Below the pieces are notes generated by a model. The model was not told the DNA's origin. It did not search any database and saw only the letters and a list, made by a program, of their open reading frames with translations. From Bacteroidales bacterium (lineage in GTDB: Bacteria; Bacteroidota; Bacteroidia; Bacteroidales; Marinilabiliaceae): DNA of 64,000 bases. A program made the position numbers and the translations under genes. The stretch is taken from NCBI GenBank assembly GCA_017539645.1, contig JAFYCM010000070.1, positions 18,970 to 82,969 on the forward strand, given 5' to 3'. This document shows positions 56,026 to 64,000 of this stretch, one piece after another (positions within the stretch are counted from its first letter, which is position 1; each line of letters starts with the position of its first letter).

Positions 56026-56421
56026 CTATTCTACTTGAGCTGCAATTTTCTTAGCAATGGCTTTGAATTGCTCTTCGGACAGTTTCACGCGCTCATTTTT
56101 GAAGTTCATCTGCGCCTCGCTCTGCAGTGGCACAAGGTGAATGTGGGCATGAGGCACGTCGAAGCCAAGCACTGCCACGCCTACGCGCTGACACTCTATA
56201 GCCTTCTTCTGGGCCTTGGCAACCTTCTGCGCAAACTGCATCATCTCGCCAAGTAGCTGTGGCTCAATGTCGAATAAGTAGTCTACTTCTACTTTGGGCA
56301 CTACCAATGTGTGTCCCTCGGCAAGCGGATTAATATCCAAAAAAGCGTAGAACTTATCGTCTTCGGCTACTTTGTACGACGGTATTTCGCCTTTTATAAT
56401 CTTACTGAATATTGTAGCCAT
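56026..56421 (-). CDS. HIT family nucleotide-binding hydrolase
   Basis: A 131-residue histidine-triad protein. The triad H91, H93 and H95 lies in PHAHIHLVPL, preceded by the usual N-terminal TIFSKIIKGEIPSYKV and FLDINPLAEGHTLVVPK. Members hydrolyse purine nucleoside phosphoramidates and related compounds; the exact substrate is not known. It starts 5 bases after greA and probably shares its transcript, which ends at the hairpin at 55970-56003. Confidence 0.95.
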   Translation of the reverse strand: MATIFSKIIKGEIPSYKVAEDDKFYAFLDINPLAEGHTLVVPKVEVDYLFDIEPQLLGEMMQFAQKVAKAQKKAIECQRVGVAVLGFDVPHAHIHLVPLQSEAQMNFKNERVKLSEEQFKAIAKKIAAQVE

Positions 56422-56426
56422 AATAT

Positions 56427-56897
56427 TTATAATGAGATGTTTACGATTTCGAACGTCATCAATCCAGATGGTACTTTTATCTCGGCTGACTCGCCAACTT
56501 TTTTGCCGAGCAAACCTTGCGCGATAGGCGTAGAAACGGCAATCTTGCCACTCTTGAGGTCGGCCTCGGTGTCGGGAACGATGGTGTAGGTCATCTGTGC
56601 ATTGTTTTTAGGGTTGCGTATGGTGACCTTAGTAAGAATCTGCACTTGCGAAACGTCAATCTTAGATTCGTCCAAAATGCGGCTATTGGCAATGGTTGCT
56701 TTGAGTTGCGCAATTTTAGCCTCCAAATGGCCCTGAGCCTCTTTGGCTGCATCGTATTCTGCATTCTCCGAAAGGTCGCCTTTGTCGCGAGCTTCAGCAA
56801 TCTGGTTGATTACGTTCGGACGCTCAACACCTTCTAAGTATGCTAATTCATCGCGTAGTTTTTTCAAACCAGCTTCAGTTACATAATTTACTGCCAT
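56427..56897 (-). CDS. greA: Transcription elongation factor GreA
   Basis: A 156-residue factor that rescues backtracked RNA polymerase by stimulating transcript cleavage. The coiled coil carries the catalytic tip DKGDLSENAEYDAAKEAQG, and the C-terminal FKBP-like domain ends with STPIAQGLLGKKVGESAEIKVPSG. I start it at ATG 56897 because a strong ribosome site lies 7 bases upstream and the family start is normally at this point; the frame is open to 57002. The leader contains a terminator-like hairpin. Confidence 0.96.
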   Translation of the reverse strand: MAVNYVTEAGLKKLRDELAYLEGVERPNVINQIAEARDKGDLSENAEYDAAKEAQGHLEAKIAQLKATIANSRILDESKIDVSQVQILTKVTIRNPKNNAQMTYTIVPDTEADLKSGKIAVSTPIAQGLLGKKVGESAEIKVPSGLMTFEIVNISL

Positions 56898-56904
56898 ATT
56901 TTTT

Positions 56905-56909
56905 CCTCC
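56905..56909 (-). promoter_or_regulatory. Strong Shine-Dalgarno site of greA
   Basis: GGAGG followed by seven bases, then ATG. Sites this strong are uncommon in Bacteroidota, and this one settles the greA start. Confidence 0.85.
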
Positions 56910-56952
56910 AATTCGTTTGTTTTTTGTAGTAGGTATTGGTCTTGCATAGCGT

Positions 56953-56988
56953 AAAAAAAGAAGAACCCTGAAATTACTCTCAGGATCC
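56953..56988 (-). terminator. Terminator-like hairpin in the greA leader
   Basis: On the minus strand GGATCCTGA pairs with TCAGGGTTC over 9 bp with two G-U pairs around the loop GAGTAATT, directly followed by TTCTTTTTTT. It lies between the greA promoter and the ribosome site, so it can act as an attenuator or create a short leader RNA. Confidence 0.75.
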
Positions 56989-57014
56989 CCGTTCACTTTC
57001 AACTATGACATTGG

Positions 57015-57022
57015 CAAAGGTA
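57015..57022 (-). promoter_or_regulatory. Putative -7 box of greA
   Basis: TACCTTTG on the minus strand is a full match to TAnnTTTG; TTTCG about 15-20 bases upstream may serve as -33. Start of transcription is expected near 57008, about 110 bases before the ATG. Confidence 0.5.
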
Positions 57023-57151
57023 TTAATTTTTGTTACGAAATAAAAAAGATAAATCTTCCGCAGTTTTTTCATTCTGCTGTTGGAGGTGTTGCTTTGGATG
57101 GGATTTTCCTAGTTGACTCGTAACTCGCAATGGGGAATTCGTAACTATTGA

Positions 57152-57159
57152 TAATTTTG
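57152..57159 (+). promoter_or_regulatory. Putative -7 box of the HTCS gene
   Basis: TAATTTTG is a full match to TAnnTTTG. It lies 24 bases before the ATG at 57184, which favours that start over an in-frame TTG at 57148 that would lie upstream of the box. Confidence 0.45.
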
Positions 57160-57183
57160 CTCCCCGAAAAATTCTACCAGTCT

Positions 57184-60100
57184 ATGTGCGAGTGCAAACT
57201 ATATATACTTATCATCTTTTTACTATTCTCTAATCATATTTATAGCGAGGTAGATAGCAGAACCGATTTGCCATGTCGATACGTAGGCACGCTAAGTATG
57301 GGCTCGGCGTCTGACGAAAACCGCAGTCTCTTTTTCGACCACAAAGGTTTGTTGTGGGTGGGTACAAATTCGGGGCTCAAATCCTTCGATGGCTACGAGG
57401 TGCGCGTATTCAAGTCTACGGCGGCTTCGCCAAGTTTGCTGCCCAACAATACCGTAATATCTATTTGCGAAGATGATAATGGCAACATGTGGATTGGCAC
57501 ACGCAACGGCCTTGTACGTATGGATATGCGCACGGGTGAGACGCGTACATATAGCAATATTCGAGGTGTGTCGCGCATAACATACGCTTTGTTCACTTCG
57601 CGCGATGGCACAGTGTGGATTGGCAACGATCATGGCCTGTCGCGCTACGTGCCCGAATCGGATTCATTTGTGAACTATCGTGATAGTGAGTCGAAAGTAA
57701 TTATGCCCAATGGCGAGGTGAGCGAGATGGACTGGTACAGCGTGAAGTCGATTGTAGAAGACCAGCAGGGCAATCTCTATATAGGTACATGGGATTCGGG
57801 GTTGCTGCGCTTCTCGCCAAAGGACGAAACTTTTGTGGCCTATCCGAAACTCAACGAACGCAATTCGGCTTATTCGCTCTTTATCGATAGCAAGCAACGT
57901 TTGTGGGTTGGCACGTGGGGCTATGGATTGGTGAGGATAGACAATCCACTCGAAGTCGATAGCCTGAAGATGCATACTTACAATCAGGGGAAGGGTAGTT
58001 TCGACACCTTCTATACCGTGATTGAAGACCCCGTGACGCGTACCATCTGGGCATCTACGCGCGAGGGTGTAGCCATTACCGATGTCGATGGCGATATTGA
58101 TAATATACGTATGTATACAACATGTGACAATGGCGGCCAGCAACTGCGATTCTGCAACAATATGGCTACCGATGGCAATGGCAACATCTGGATTGAAACG
58201 CTCAACGATGGTATTGTGCATATAAATACAAAACATTCGTTGTTCGGCTCGTGGAATCTTTCGTCGCATGGCTACAATCTGCCGGTCAACTCGGTTTGTT
58301 CGGTCTTTGCCGACTCGTGCGAGGTGTGGATGACGATGAAGCCATACGGCATTGTGTGTGTAGACAGGCACAGCGGCAAAGTGCATTTCAATCGCGACAT
58401 TCAGGAGTTTTCCTCCATGCCCGACGATTTTATGCATACCAGCATAACCTCCATTCGCAAAAATGAAAATGGCGAGATTTGGATGGCCAACAATAGTTAT
58501 GGCATTGCGGCTTATAGCAAGGGAAAACGTGTGCGCCACTTGACGTCGGTGAATACGCCGTTCATTGCCGATAATTATGTAAACGCGCTCATGAGCGATA
58601 GCAAAGGCGTCATGTGGATTGGTCAAGGCGGAGCGCTTAGTGTGGCTTATCCCGATGGCAATGGCATGCGTCTGAAACTCACCGAGGGCGATGCGGACTT
58701 CTCGGCGTGCGACGTGCGTAGTTTTATGGAGGATAGCCGTGGATATGTATGGGTAGCCACCGAAGACAAAGGCATAATACGTATAACAAACGGCAGCGCC
58801 AATGAACTGACGTCGCCAATTTGCCACCAATATTGCCCACAGAAGGGTAATTATGTGGTGAACGATGCCACCTCGTGTTACGAAGATTCGCACAAACGCA
58901 TCTGGGCAATATCTAACAGCGGCGGACTCTTTCTGTTGGACGAAGAAAGCGATTGCTTCGTGTCGGTGAACGATAGATACAACATACCCAGCGACCGCAT
59001 TTTCACTATAAATGAAGATTCCTACGGCAGCATTTGGCTCTCGGTGGACAACGCTCTGATTCGTTTCCGCCCCGACGACGAAAGCCATTGCACCATCTAT
59101 GGCGAAGACGATGGATTGACCGACATGCTATTCTTCCCCAACGCCTCGTTTCAGTGCCACGACACGCTTCTGTTTGCTTGCCAAACGGGATTCCTCTATT
59201 TCGATGCTGCGCAACTCAACAAGCCTAAGGAGCGCCGCGCCGAACGTCTGATCGTTACCGACCTTCTTCTCGACGATGTGCGCTACGAGCAACTCGATTC
59301 GTCTGCACGCCTCGGTATCTCTGAACTTATGCCAAGCTATACCGGCAAAGTTACCATTCCCGCATCGGTAGATAAGTTCACGTTCGTCTTTGCTCTGCTG
59401 TCGTACAATAGCATTTCGCAAATCACATATTCATACAAACTCGAAGGCTACGACGCCGATTGGCAAAGTGTGGCTCATAGATACAATTCTGCCACCTTCC
59501 AGAATATCCCTGCAGGCAGCTACACGCTTCGTCTGCGCGCTACCGATGCTTCGGGCATAACCATCGAAATTCCGCAAGGCATAACTATCGTTGTGCTGCC
59601 GCCGTGGTACGCCTCCGACTGGGCGCGTTTAGTCTACGTAATTATTGTGGTGTTTATGCTCATTGCCTTCGTTAAGTGGTATCGCCACCGCGTGTTGGTG
59701 CGCAGCCGCCTACATTTGAACGAGATTCTTATAAATATTACGCACGAACTACTTACGCCCTTGGCTGTAATATCGGCATCGGTTGATGTGGTGCGTGATA
59801 AGACTCCCGATTTTAGCCATACTTATGCGCTGATACAGAATAATATAACCCGCCTGACGCGTCTGCTTCGTCAGATATTAGAGATGAGCAAGTCGCAGGC
59901 TGGGCAATTGCGTTTGCTTGTAAGTAGCGGCAATCTGTCGAAGTTCGTAGCTGATACTTGTCAGAATATCAGTGTGTTAGTAAATAGAAATAACTGCACG
60001 CTGAATATGAATATTGCGCCCGATATAGAGGCGTGGTTCGACCCCGACAAGATCGATAAGATTCTTTACAACCTGCTGTCTAATGCGCAGAAATACAACC

Positions 60101-61263
60101 GTCCAGGTGGCGCGGTGACCGTCACGCTTACTACCACCGACGATAATAAAGATGCCATACTCACCATAGCCGACCAGGGCGTTGGCATAGCTCCCGACAG
60201 GCTGAAACGCCTCTATACACGTTTCTTCGATGGCGACTATCGACGCGTGAATCAGACTGGTACGGGCATTGGCTTGGCGCTTACGTACGAACTTGTGGAG
60301 CTGCATCGTGGCACCATCTATTGCGAAAGTAAGGTCGATGTTGGCACTACGTTTTCCGTAGTTATTCCTATAAATAGAGATGCATACGCCGAGAGCGAGA
60401 TAGATAGCGAAACCAAAGTTAGCGTTGTAGATATGCCGAGCGTAGCCAACGAACAAAACGCAAGACCCGATGCCGCACCTATGCCCGACGATGAGCAATA
60501 TCACATACTTATAGTGGAGGACAACGACGAACTGCTCGAGATAATGGTGCAGCTGCTCTCGAAACGCTACCACGTCTTTACTGCGCACAATGGCAAGCAG
60601 GCGCTGAACACCATAAAGCGCGAAGAACTCGACCTCATTATTTCGGATGTCATGATGCCCGTGATGGACGGATACGAGCTCACGCGCACCGTGAAGAACG
60701 ACCCCGACTATTGCCAACTCCCCATCGTGCTACTCACCGCCAAGGTGCGCGCCTCCGACCGAAGAGAAGGCTTCGAAATTGGCGCCGACGAGTATCTCAC
60801 CAAGCCTTTCAGCCTCGCCGAACTGCAGCTACGCATAGATAATATTATTGCCAATCGCGAACGCATAAAGCAGCGTTTCGCGGCATCGCTAAGGAGCGCA
60901 GCCACCGAGTCTGCCGACGAGCACATTAGCAACCCCGATGAGGTTTTCTTGCAAAAAGCCATCGAATGTGTCGAGCGCAATATAGAAAACTGCGACTACG
61001 ACCGCGATGCGTTCTCGTTAGACATGTGCGTAAGTTCCAGCACACTATACAACAAACTGCGCGCACTCACTGGCAATAGCATCACGGGCTTCATTACGTC
61101 GGTGCGCCTGAAGCGTGCATGCGCCATAGCCAAGCAAAATCCACAAATAAGCATTGCCGAACTCTCGGAAAAGGTTGGCTTTGCCACGCCTAAATATTTT
61201 TCGAAATGCTTCAAGAAAGAGTACGGAATGCTCCTCCGCGAATGGCTTGAACAGGAGAATTGA
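57184..61263 (+). CDS. Hybrid two-component system regulator (HTCS)
   Basis: A 1359-residue protein that joins sensor kinase and regulator. After a signal/membrane segment (about 5-20), two seven-bladed propellers of regulator repeats fill about residues 30-720 (LWVGTNSGLKSFDG, MWIGTRNGLVRMD, VWIGNDHGLSRY), then a Y_Y_Y domain (about 734-800) and a membrane helix at about 812-832. The kinase has H854 in NITHELLTPLAV, with Leu replacing the usual Arg, and an ATPase domain with GTGIGLALTYELV. A receiver with D1155 (ISDVMMP) and an AraC-type HTH (about 1255-1355) follow. Such proteins sense glycan pieces in the periplasm and switch on a glycan locus. Which of the two nearby loci it controls is not shown. 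Confidence 0.94.
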   Translation: MCECKLYILIIFLLFSNHIYSEVDSRTDLPCRYVGTLSMGSASDENRSLFFDHKGLLWVGTNSGLKSFDGYEVRVFKSTAASPSLLPNNTVISICEDDNGNMWIGTRNGLVRMDMRTGETRTYSNIRGVSRITYALFTSRDGTVWIGNDHGLSRYVPESDSFVNYRDSESKVIMPNGEVSEMDWYSVKSIVEDQQGNLYIGTWDSGLLRFSPKDETFVAYPKLNERNSAYSLFIDSKQRLWVGTWGYGLVRIDNPLEVDSLKMHTYNQGKGSFDTFYTVIEDPVTRTIWASTREGVAITDVDGDIDNIRMYTTCDNGGQQLRFCNNMATDGNGNIWIETLNDGIVHINTKHSLFGSWNLSSHGYNLPVNSVCSVFADSCEVWMTMKPYGIVCVDRHSGKVHFNRDIQEFSSMPDDFMHTSITSIRKNENGEIWMANNSYGIAAYSKGKRVRHLTSVNTPFIADNYVNALMSDSKGVMWIGQGGALSVAYPDGNGMRLKLTEGDADFSACDVRSFMEDSRGYVWVATEDKGIIRITNGSANELTSPICHQYCPQKGNYVVNDATSCYEDSHKRIWAISNSGGLFLLDEESDCFVSVNDRYNIPSDRIFTINEDSYGSIWLSVDNALIRFRPDDESHCTIYGEDDGLTDMLFFPNASFQCHDTLLFACQTGFLYFDAAQLNKPKERRAERLIVTDLLLDDVRYEQLDSSARLGISELMPSYTGKVTIPASVDKFTFVFALLSYNSISQITYSYKLEGYDADWQSVAHRYNSATFQNIPAGSYTLRLRATDASGITIEIPQGITIVVLPPWYASDWARLVYVIIVVFMLIAFVKWYRHRVLVRSRLHLNEILINITHELLTPLAVISASVDVVRDKTPDFSHTYALIQNNITRLTRLLRQILEMSKSQAGQLRLLVSSGNLSKFVADTCQNISVLVNRNNCTLNMNIAPDIEAWFDPDKIDKILYNLLSNAQKYNRPGGAVTVTLTTTDDNKDAILTIADQGVGIAPDRLKRLYTRFFDGDYRRVNQTGTGIGLALTYELVELHRGTIYCESKVDVGTTFSVVIPINRDAYAESEIDSETKVSVVDMPSVANEQNARPDAAPMPDDEQYHILIVEDNDELLEIMVQLLSKRYHVFTAHNGKQALNTIKREELDLIISDVMMPVMDGYELTRTVKNDPDYCQLPIVLLTAKVRASDRREGFEIGADEYLTKPFSLAELQLRIDNIIANRERIKQRFAASLRSAATESADEHISNPDEVFLQKAIECVERNIENCDYDRDAFSLDMCVSSSTLYNKLRALTGNSITGFITSVRLKRACAIAKQNPQISIAELSEKVGFATPKYFSKCFKKEYGMLLREWLEQEN

Positions 61264-61564
61264 AAATTGAAAGATTCTCGCACTGAAGAACACAGATGAC
61301 ACGGACAAAACGGATTATAAGGATACGTTCAACAAGTGGTGGCTTGTCACCTTGTTAGGTATTGATTATTGTGCTATGCTATAATATTTTGTGGAATATG
61401 CAGAAAGACAATATATTAGCTATCCAAAGCTAAATATCAATTTCTTTGTTATATATATATTTGTACGCCTTGCGCAAAAGTTAACATTGGCTAATATTGC
61501 TTTGCAACCTTTGCTAAATGAGAAACCCAACAGAAATAAGTAATAATTTGAACATTAAATAGCC
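61264..61564 (+). other. Intergenic region before the BspA-like gene
   Basis: This 301-base gap has a fragment of a widespread repeat type (GAACACAGATGACACGGAC at about 61287-61305), a hairpin at 61331-61356 (AACAA...TTGTT with GGTG/CACC) that may end the HTCS transcript, and TATATTTG at 61456-61463, a full -7 match about 100 bases before the next start. No gene is seen. Confidence 0.5.
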
Positions 61565-63199
61565 ATGAAATATTTTATTCTCCCATTTCTCAGTTTGTTA
61601 GTGCTATGCACGCAGGCCAAGGCTGATTGGTCGCTAAGTGATGATGGCACGCTGTCTATTACGAGTAATTATGATTATTATAATTTTTACAAATACCCGT
61701 GGCATGGTCAGTGTGAGTCCATCAAAAAGGTTGTTATAACAGAAAGCGTTACCTCTATCGGCATGGCTGCATTCTATGATTGCAGCAGTTTGGCGAGCAT
61801 AGAGATACCATCAAGCGTCATCTCTATCAGCGAGCGTGCATTCCGCGGTTGCAGCAGTTTGGCGAGCATCGAGATACCTTCGAGCGTTATCTCTATCGGC
61901 AAGTATGCATTCTTTGGCTGCAGCAGTTTGACGAGCATCGAGATTCCATCGAGTGTAACCTCTATCGGCGAAGCGGCATTCAGTGGTTGTAGCAGTTTGA
62001 CAAGTATAAAAGTAGATGCGAATAATACGGTATACGATAGTCGCAACAATTGTAACGCTATAATCGAAACCGCAAGCATCGAATTGATAGCAGGATGCAA
62101 GTCGGCAGTAATACCAAACGATGTCACCTCTATCAGAGGGTATGCATTCTATGGTTGCAACAGTTTGATGGGAATCGAAATACCTTCGTGCGTTACCTCT
62201 ATCGGTATGGATGCATTCGCTGATTGCAGCAGTTTGGCGAGCATCGAGATACCATCAAGCGTCATCTCTATAGGCGCGCGTGCATTCCGCGGTTGCAGCA
62301 GTTTGGCGAGCATCGAGATACCTTCGTGCGTCACCTCTATCGGCGAGTTTGCATTCCGTGATTGCAGCAGTTTGACGAGCATAAATATACCTTCGGGTGT
62401 CACATCTATCGGTGGGTATACATTCTATGGTTGTAGTAGTTTGACGAGCATAAATATACCTTCGGGTGTCACATTTATCGGTATGCAAGCATTCTATGGT
62501 TGCAGCAGTTTGACGAGCATAAAAGTAGATGCGAATAACATGGTATACGATAGTCGCAACAATTGTAACGCCATAATCGAAACCGCAAGCAACAAATTGA
62601 TAGCAGGAGCTAATTCAACAGTAATACCAAACGATGTCACTTCTATTGGTATGGATGCATTCGCTGATCGTAGCGGTTTGACGAGCATCGAAATACCATC
62701 GAGCGTCATCTCTATCGGCAAAGCGGCATTCAGTGGTTGCAGCAGTTTGTCGAGCATAAAAGTAGATGTGAATAATGCGGTATACGATAGTCGCAACAAT
62801 TGTAACGCCATAATAAAAACCTCAAGCAACAAATTGATAGTAGGATGCAGGTCAACAGTAATACCAAACGATGTCGCCACTATTGGTGAGTATGCATTTC
62901 GTGGTTGCAGCAGTTTGACGAGCATTGAAATATCTTCGAGCGTTACCTCTATCGACGAGGGTGCATTCTTTGGCTGCAGCAGTTTGACGAGCATCGAGAT
63001 ACCATCGGGCGTTACATCTATCGGCTGGAGAGTATTCGAAGGTTGCAGCAGTTTGACGAGCGTTATAAGTTACATAACAGAACCTGCAACTTGTGACTAC
63101 TGGATTGGGTTAGAAAGTTCACAACATATATTCATACCTAAAGGAACAGAAAAAGCATATAAAGCGGCATGGGGATATTACTCCTACGTAGAGAGATGA
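61565..63199 (+). CDS. BspA-like leucine-rich-repeat surface protein
   Basis: A 544-residue secreted protein. Signal peptide MKYFILPFLSLLVLCTQAKA is followed by about 20 LRR_5 (BspA, Treponema-type) repeats of 23 residues, each with the core SSLTSIEIPSSVTSIG and AFxGC. Three longer units containing SIKVDANN, YDSRNNCNAII and VIPNDV interrupt the series. The end (HIFIPKGTEKAYKAAWGYYSY) is a usual closing cap. No sorting domain or membrane anchor is seen, so attachment is unclear. BspA-type proteins bind host proteins or other bacteria, but the role here is unknown. The near-identical DNA repeats make copy-number change likely. Confidence 0.92.
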   Translation: MKYFILPFLSLLVLCTQAKADWSLSDDGTLSITSNYDYYNFYKYPWHGQCESIKKVVITESVTSIGMAAFYDCSSLASIEIPSSVISISERAFRGCSSLASIEIPSSVISIGKYAFFGCSSLTSIEIPSSVTSIGEAAFSGCSSLTSIKVDANNTVYDSRNNCNAIIETASIELIAGCKSAVIPNDVTSIRGYAFYGCNSLMGIEIPSCVTSIGMDAFADCSSLASIEIPSSVISIGARAFRGCSSLASIEIPSCVTSIGEFAFRDCSSLTSINIPSGVTSIGGYTFYGCSSLTSINIPSGVTFIGMQAFYGCSSLTSIKVDANNMVYDSRNNCNAIIETASNKLIAGANSTVIPNDVTSIGMDAFADRSGLTSIEIPSSVISIGKAAFSGCSSLSSIKVDVNNAVYDSRNNCNAIIKTSSNKLIVGCRSTVIPNDVATIGEYAFRGCSSLTSIEISSSVTSIDEGAFFGCSSLTSIEIPSGVTSIGWRVFEGCSSLTSVISYITEPATCDYWIGLESSQHIFIPKGTEKAYKAAWGYYSYVER

Positions 63200-63219
63200 G
63201 TGAAACGACTCTCTGTTTG

Positions 63220-63267
63220 CCGTAGCGTCTCGCTACGGCTATGGTAAAAGCAAGGCTCCTGCCTTGC
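63220..63267 (-). repeat. Hairpin-pair repeat, copy C
   Basis: CCGTAGCG-TCT-CGCTACGG (63220-63238) followed by GCAAGGC-TCCT-GCCTTGC (63250-63267). Same layout as copy B; hairpin 1 is identical, and hairpin 2 differs by changes on both sides of the stem that keep pairing. Confidence 0.8.
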
Positions 63268-64000
63268 CGCAATGACAGAGGATCATGCCCCAATGTCCCT
63301 GCCCAAACAGCACCTCCGCTGGCTGAGCCTGTCGAAGCGCCAAAAGCCTTTCGCGCCTTTTGTAGTTATTTATGAAATAGCTTTTATACTGCTCCCACGC
63401 TGCACTGACCTTCTCCTCTGGCAGCGAAGCGATATATATTCTTGAGAATATTTTTTTGAAACAACATAGATAGAGACGTATTGTTTATTCCGAGCACTAA
63501 AGTAACTCCATTTGACCATTTATCATTCTACAATAAGTTTGAATATGTACGCCAATCCCGTAGTCGTCTAATCTTGTAATTCCCTAAACCCCTAAACCCC
63601 TAATATAATACCGTAAGCTCGTCAGTTCCCATTATGTTTTCTGCATTTCCAAAATTTCAGACAATCGCATAAGCCCCTTGTAAGCCTCGCGTAAGCCCCT
63701 CGCAAGCATATTGCCGCATAAAGGCCATATAGCGCACCATATCGCATTTTGTAGCGACGTAGAGCACATAAGCGCATCATTTGACATCAATTGGCGTCAT
63801 TTGACATCTTATCGCGTGCAAACGCGTTTTATTGCCCCAAGGCCATTTGCTACTTAAACCGCCCATCGAATCCATCGAAATCCGCTAGAACGGAAACCTA
63901 CGAAACCCATCAACCGCATGTAGGGACGCATCGCGTGCGTCCGATAATTGATCTCATTGCGGGAAGGAATGTTTCGCTTCGCTCAACATGACAACATTGA
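63268..64000. other. Gene-free region rich in short interspersed repeats
   Basis: No credible gene is seen in these 733 bases. Visible elements are GGCTGAGCCTGTCGAAGC (63321-63338), a run of CCCCTAAA units (63582-63603), GTAAGCC-type units (63668-63706), a doubled CATTTGACATC (63778-63788 and 63798-63808), the hairpin GGACGCA-TCGCG-TGCGTCC (63924-63942), and a GGAAGGAATGTTTCGCTTCG sequence (63962 onward). They are unlike one another. Confidence 0.65.
63924..63942. repeat. Short hairpin repeat GGACGCA/TGCGTCC
   Basis: Perfect 7-bp stem with loop TCGCG, set in TAGGG...CCG, a form that I recall as a common intergenic repeat in several bacterial phyla. No U-tract follows. Confidence 0.65.

Noticed and set aside
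56898-57002. Longer GreA reading from 57002
   Set aside because: The extra residues are translated from the leader hairpin; the strong ribosome site and family start point to 56897.
57664-59088. 474-codon open frame on the minus strand inside the HTCS gene
   Set aside because: Antisense shadow of the repeated propeller coding sequence; no start signal or domain.
63582-63603. Telomere-like CCCTAAAC run
   Set aside because: Only about three units in a bacterial intergenic region surrounded by other simple repeats; nothing suggests a linear chromosome end or eukaryotic DNA.
63791-63991. 66-codon plus-strand ORF near the right edge
   Set aside because: It crosses several intergenic repeats, has no ribosome site and no family resemblance.

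Overview
The window looks like chromosome of a Bacteroidota member, order Bacteroidales, of the gut or oral type. The signs are a SusC/SusD pair, a hybrid two-component regulator (HTCS), type IX secretion (T9SS) type B sorting with PorP/SprF, DUF5686 and DUF2851 family proteins, GPH sugar transport, and TAnnTTTG-type -7 promoter boxes in front of many genes. I cannot name a genus. No tRNA, rRNA, CRISPR array, phage or recognisable transposase gene is visible. One structural RNA, RNase P RNA, is present.

Layout. 1-8 kb: a truncated membrane sensor-like gene, a DUF5686 outer-membrane protein, an ankyrin-repeat lipoprotein flanked by inverted copies of a two-hairpin repeat, a 42-bp tandem array, a DUF2851 gene and a LytS/LytTR-type two-component pair. 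8-14 kb: prmA followed by a 1635-residue exported protein of unknown function. 14-32 kb: a T9SS-type surface locus made of a 4537-residue Ig/PKD-like adhesin with a type B sorting domain, a PorP/SprF partner, a PorE-like TPR/propeller/OmpA lipid-face or periplasmic protein and a double-SPOR protein, followed by rnpB and a strong terminator. 32-37 kb: topB, a YihY/BrkB membrane protein and a DnaQ-like exonuclease.

37-45.7 kb: a seven-gene beta-mannan operon (GH130 mannosylglucose phosphorylase, SASA-type esterase, GH26 mannanase, mannobiose/cellobiose 2-epimerase, CE2-type esterase, GH27 alpha-galactosidase, GPH symporter). Together these predict deacetylation, removal of galactose, cutting to mannobiose, uptake, epimerisation to mannosylglucose and phosphorolysis to mannose-1-phosphate and glucose. 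The operon has no SusC/SusD of its own. 45.7-56 kb, minus strand: rubrerythrin, then a second polysaccharide locus (SusC, SusD, terminator, heparinase II/III-like lyase, DUF2264, GH105) that points to a uronic-acid-containing glycan. 56-64 kb: HIT and greA with an attenuator-like leader, a divergent HTCS, a BspA-like leucine-rich-repeat protein, and an 0.8 kb gene-free stretch packed with several unrelated short palindromic repeats.

Nothing here is a proven new system. The strongest candidates for a second look are the hairpin-pair repeat that brackets the ankyrin gene in inverted orientation, the greA leader terminator, the giant adhesin locus with its substituted OmpA domain, and the conserved-looking but unassigned 1635-residue protein.
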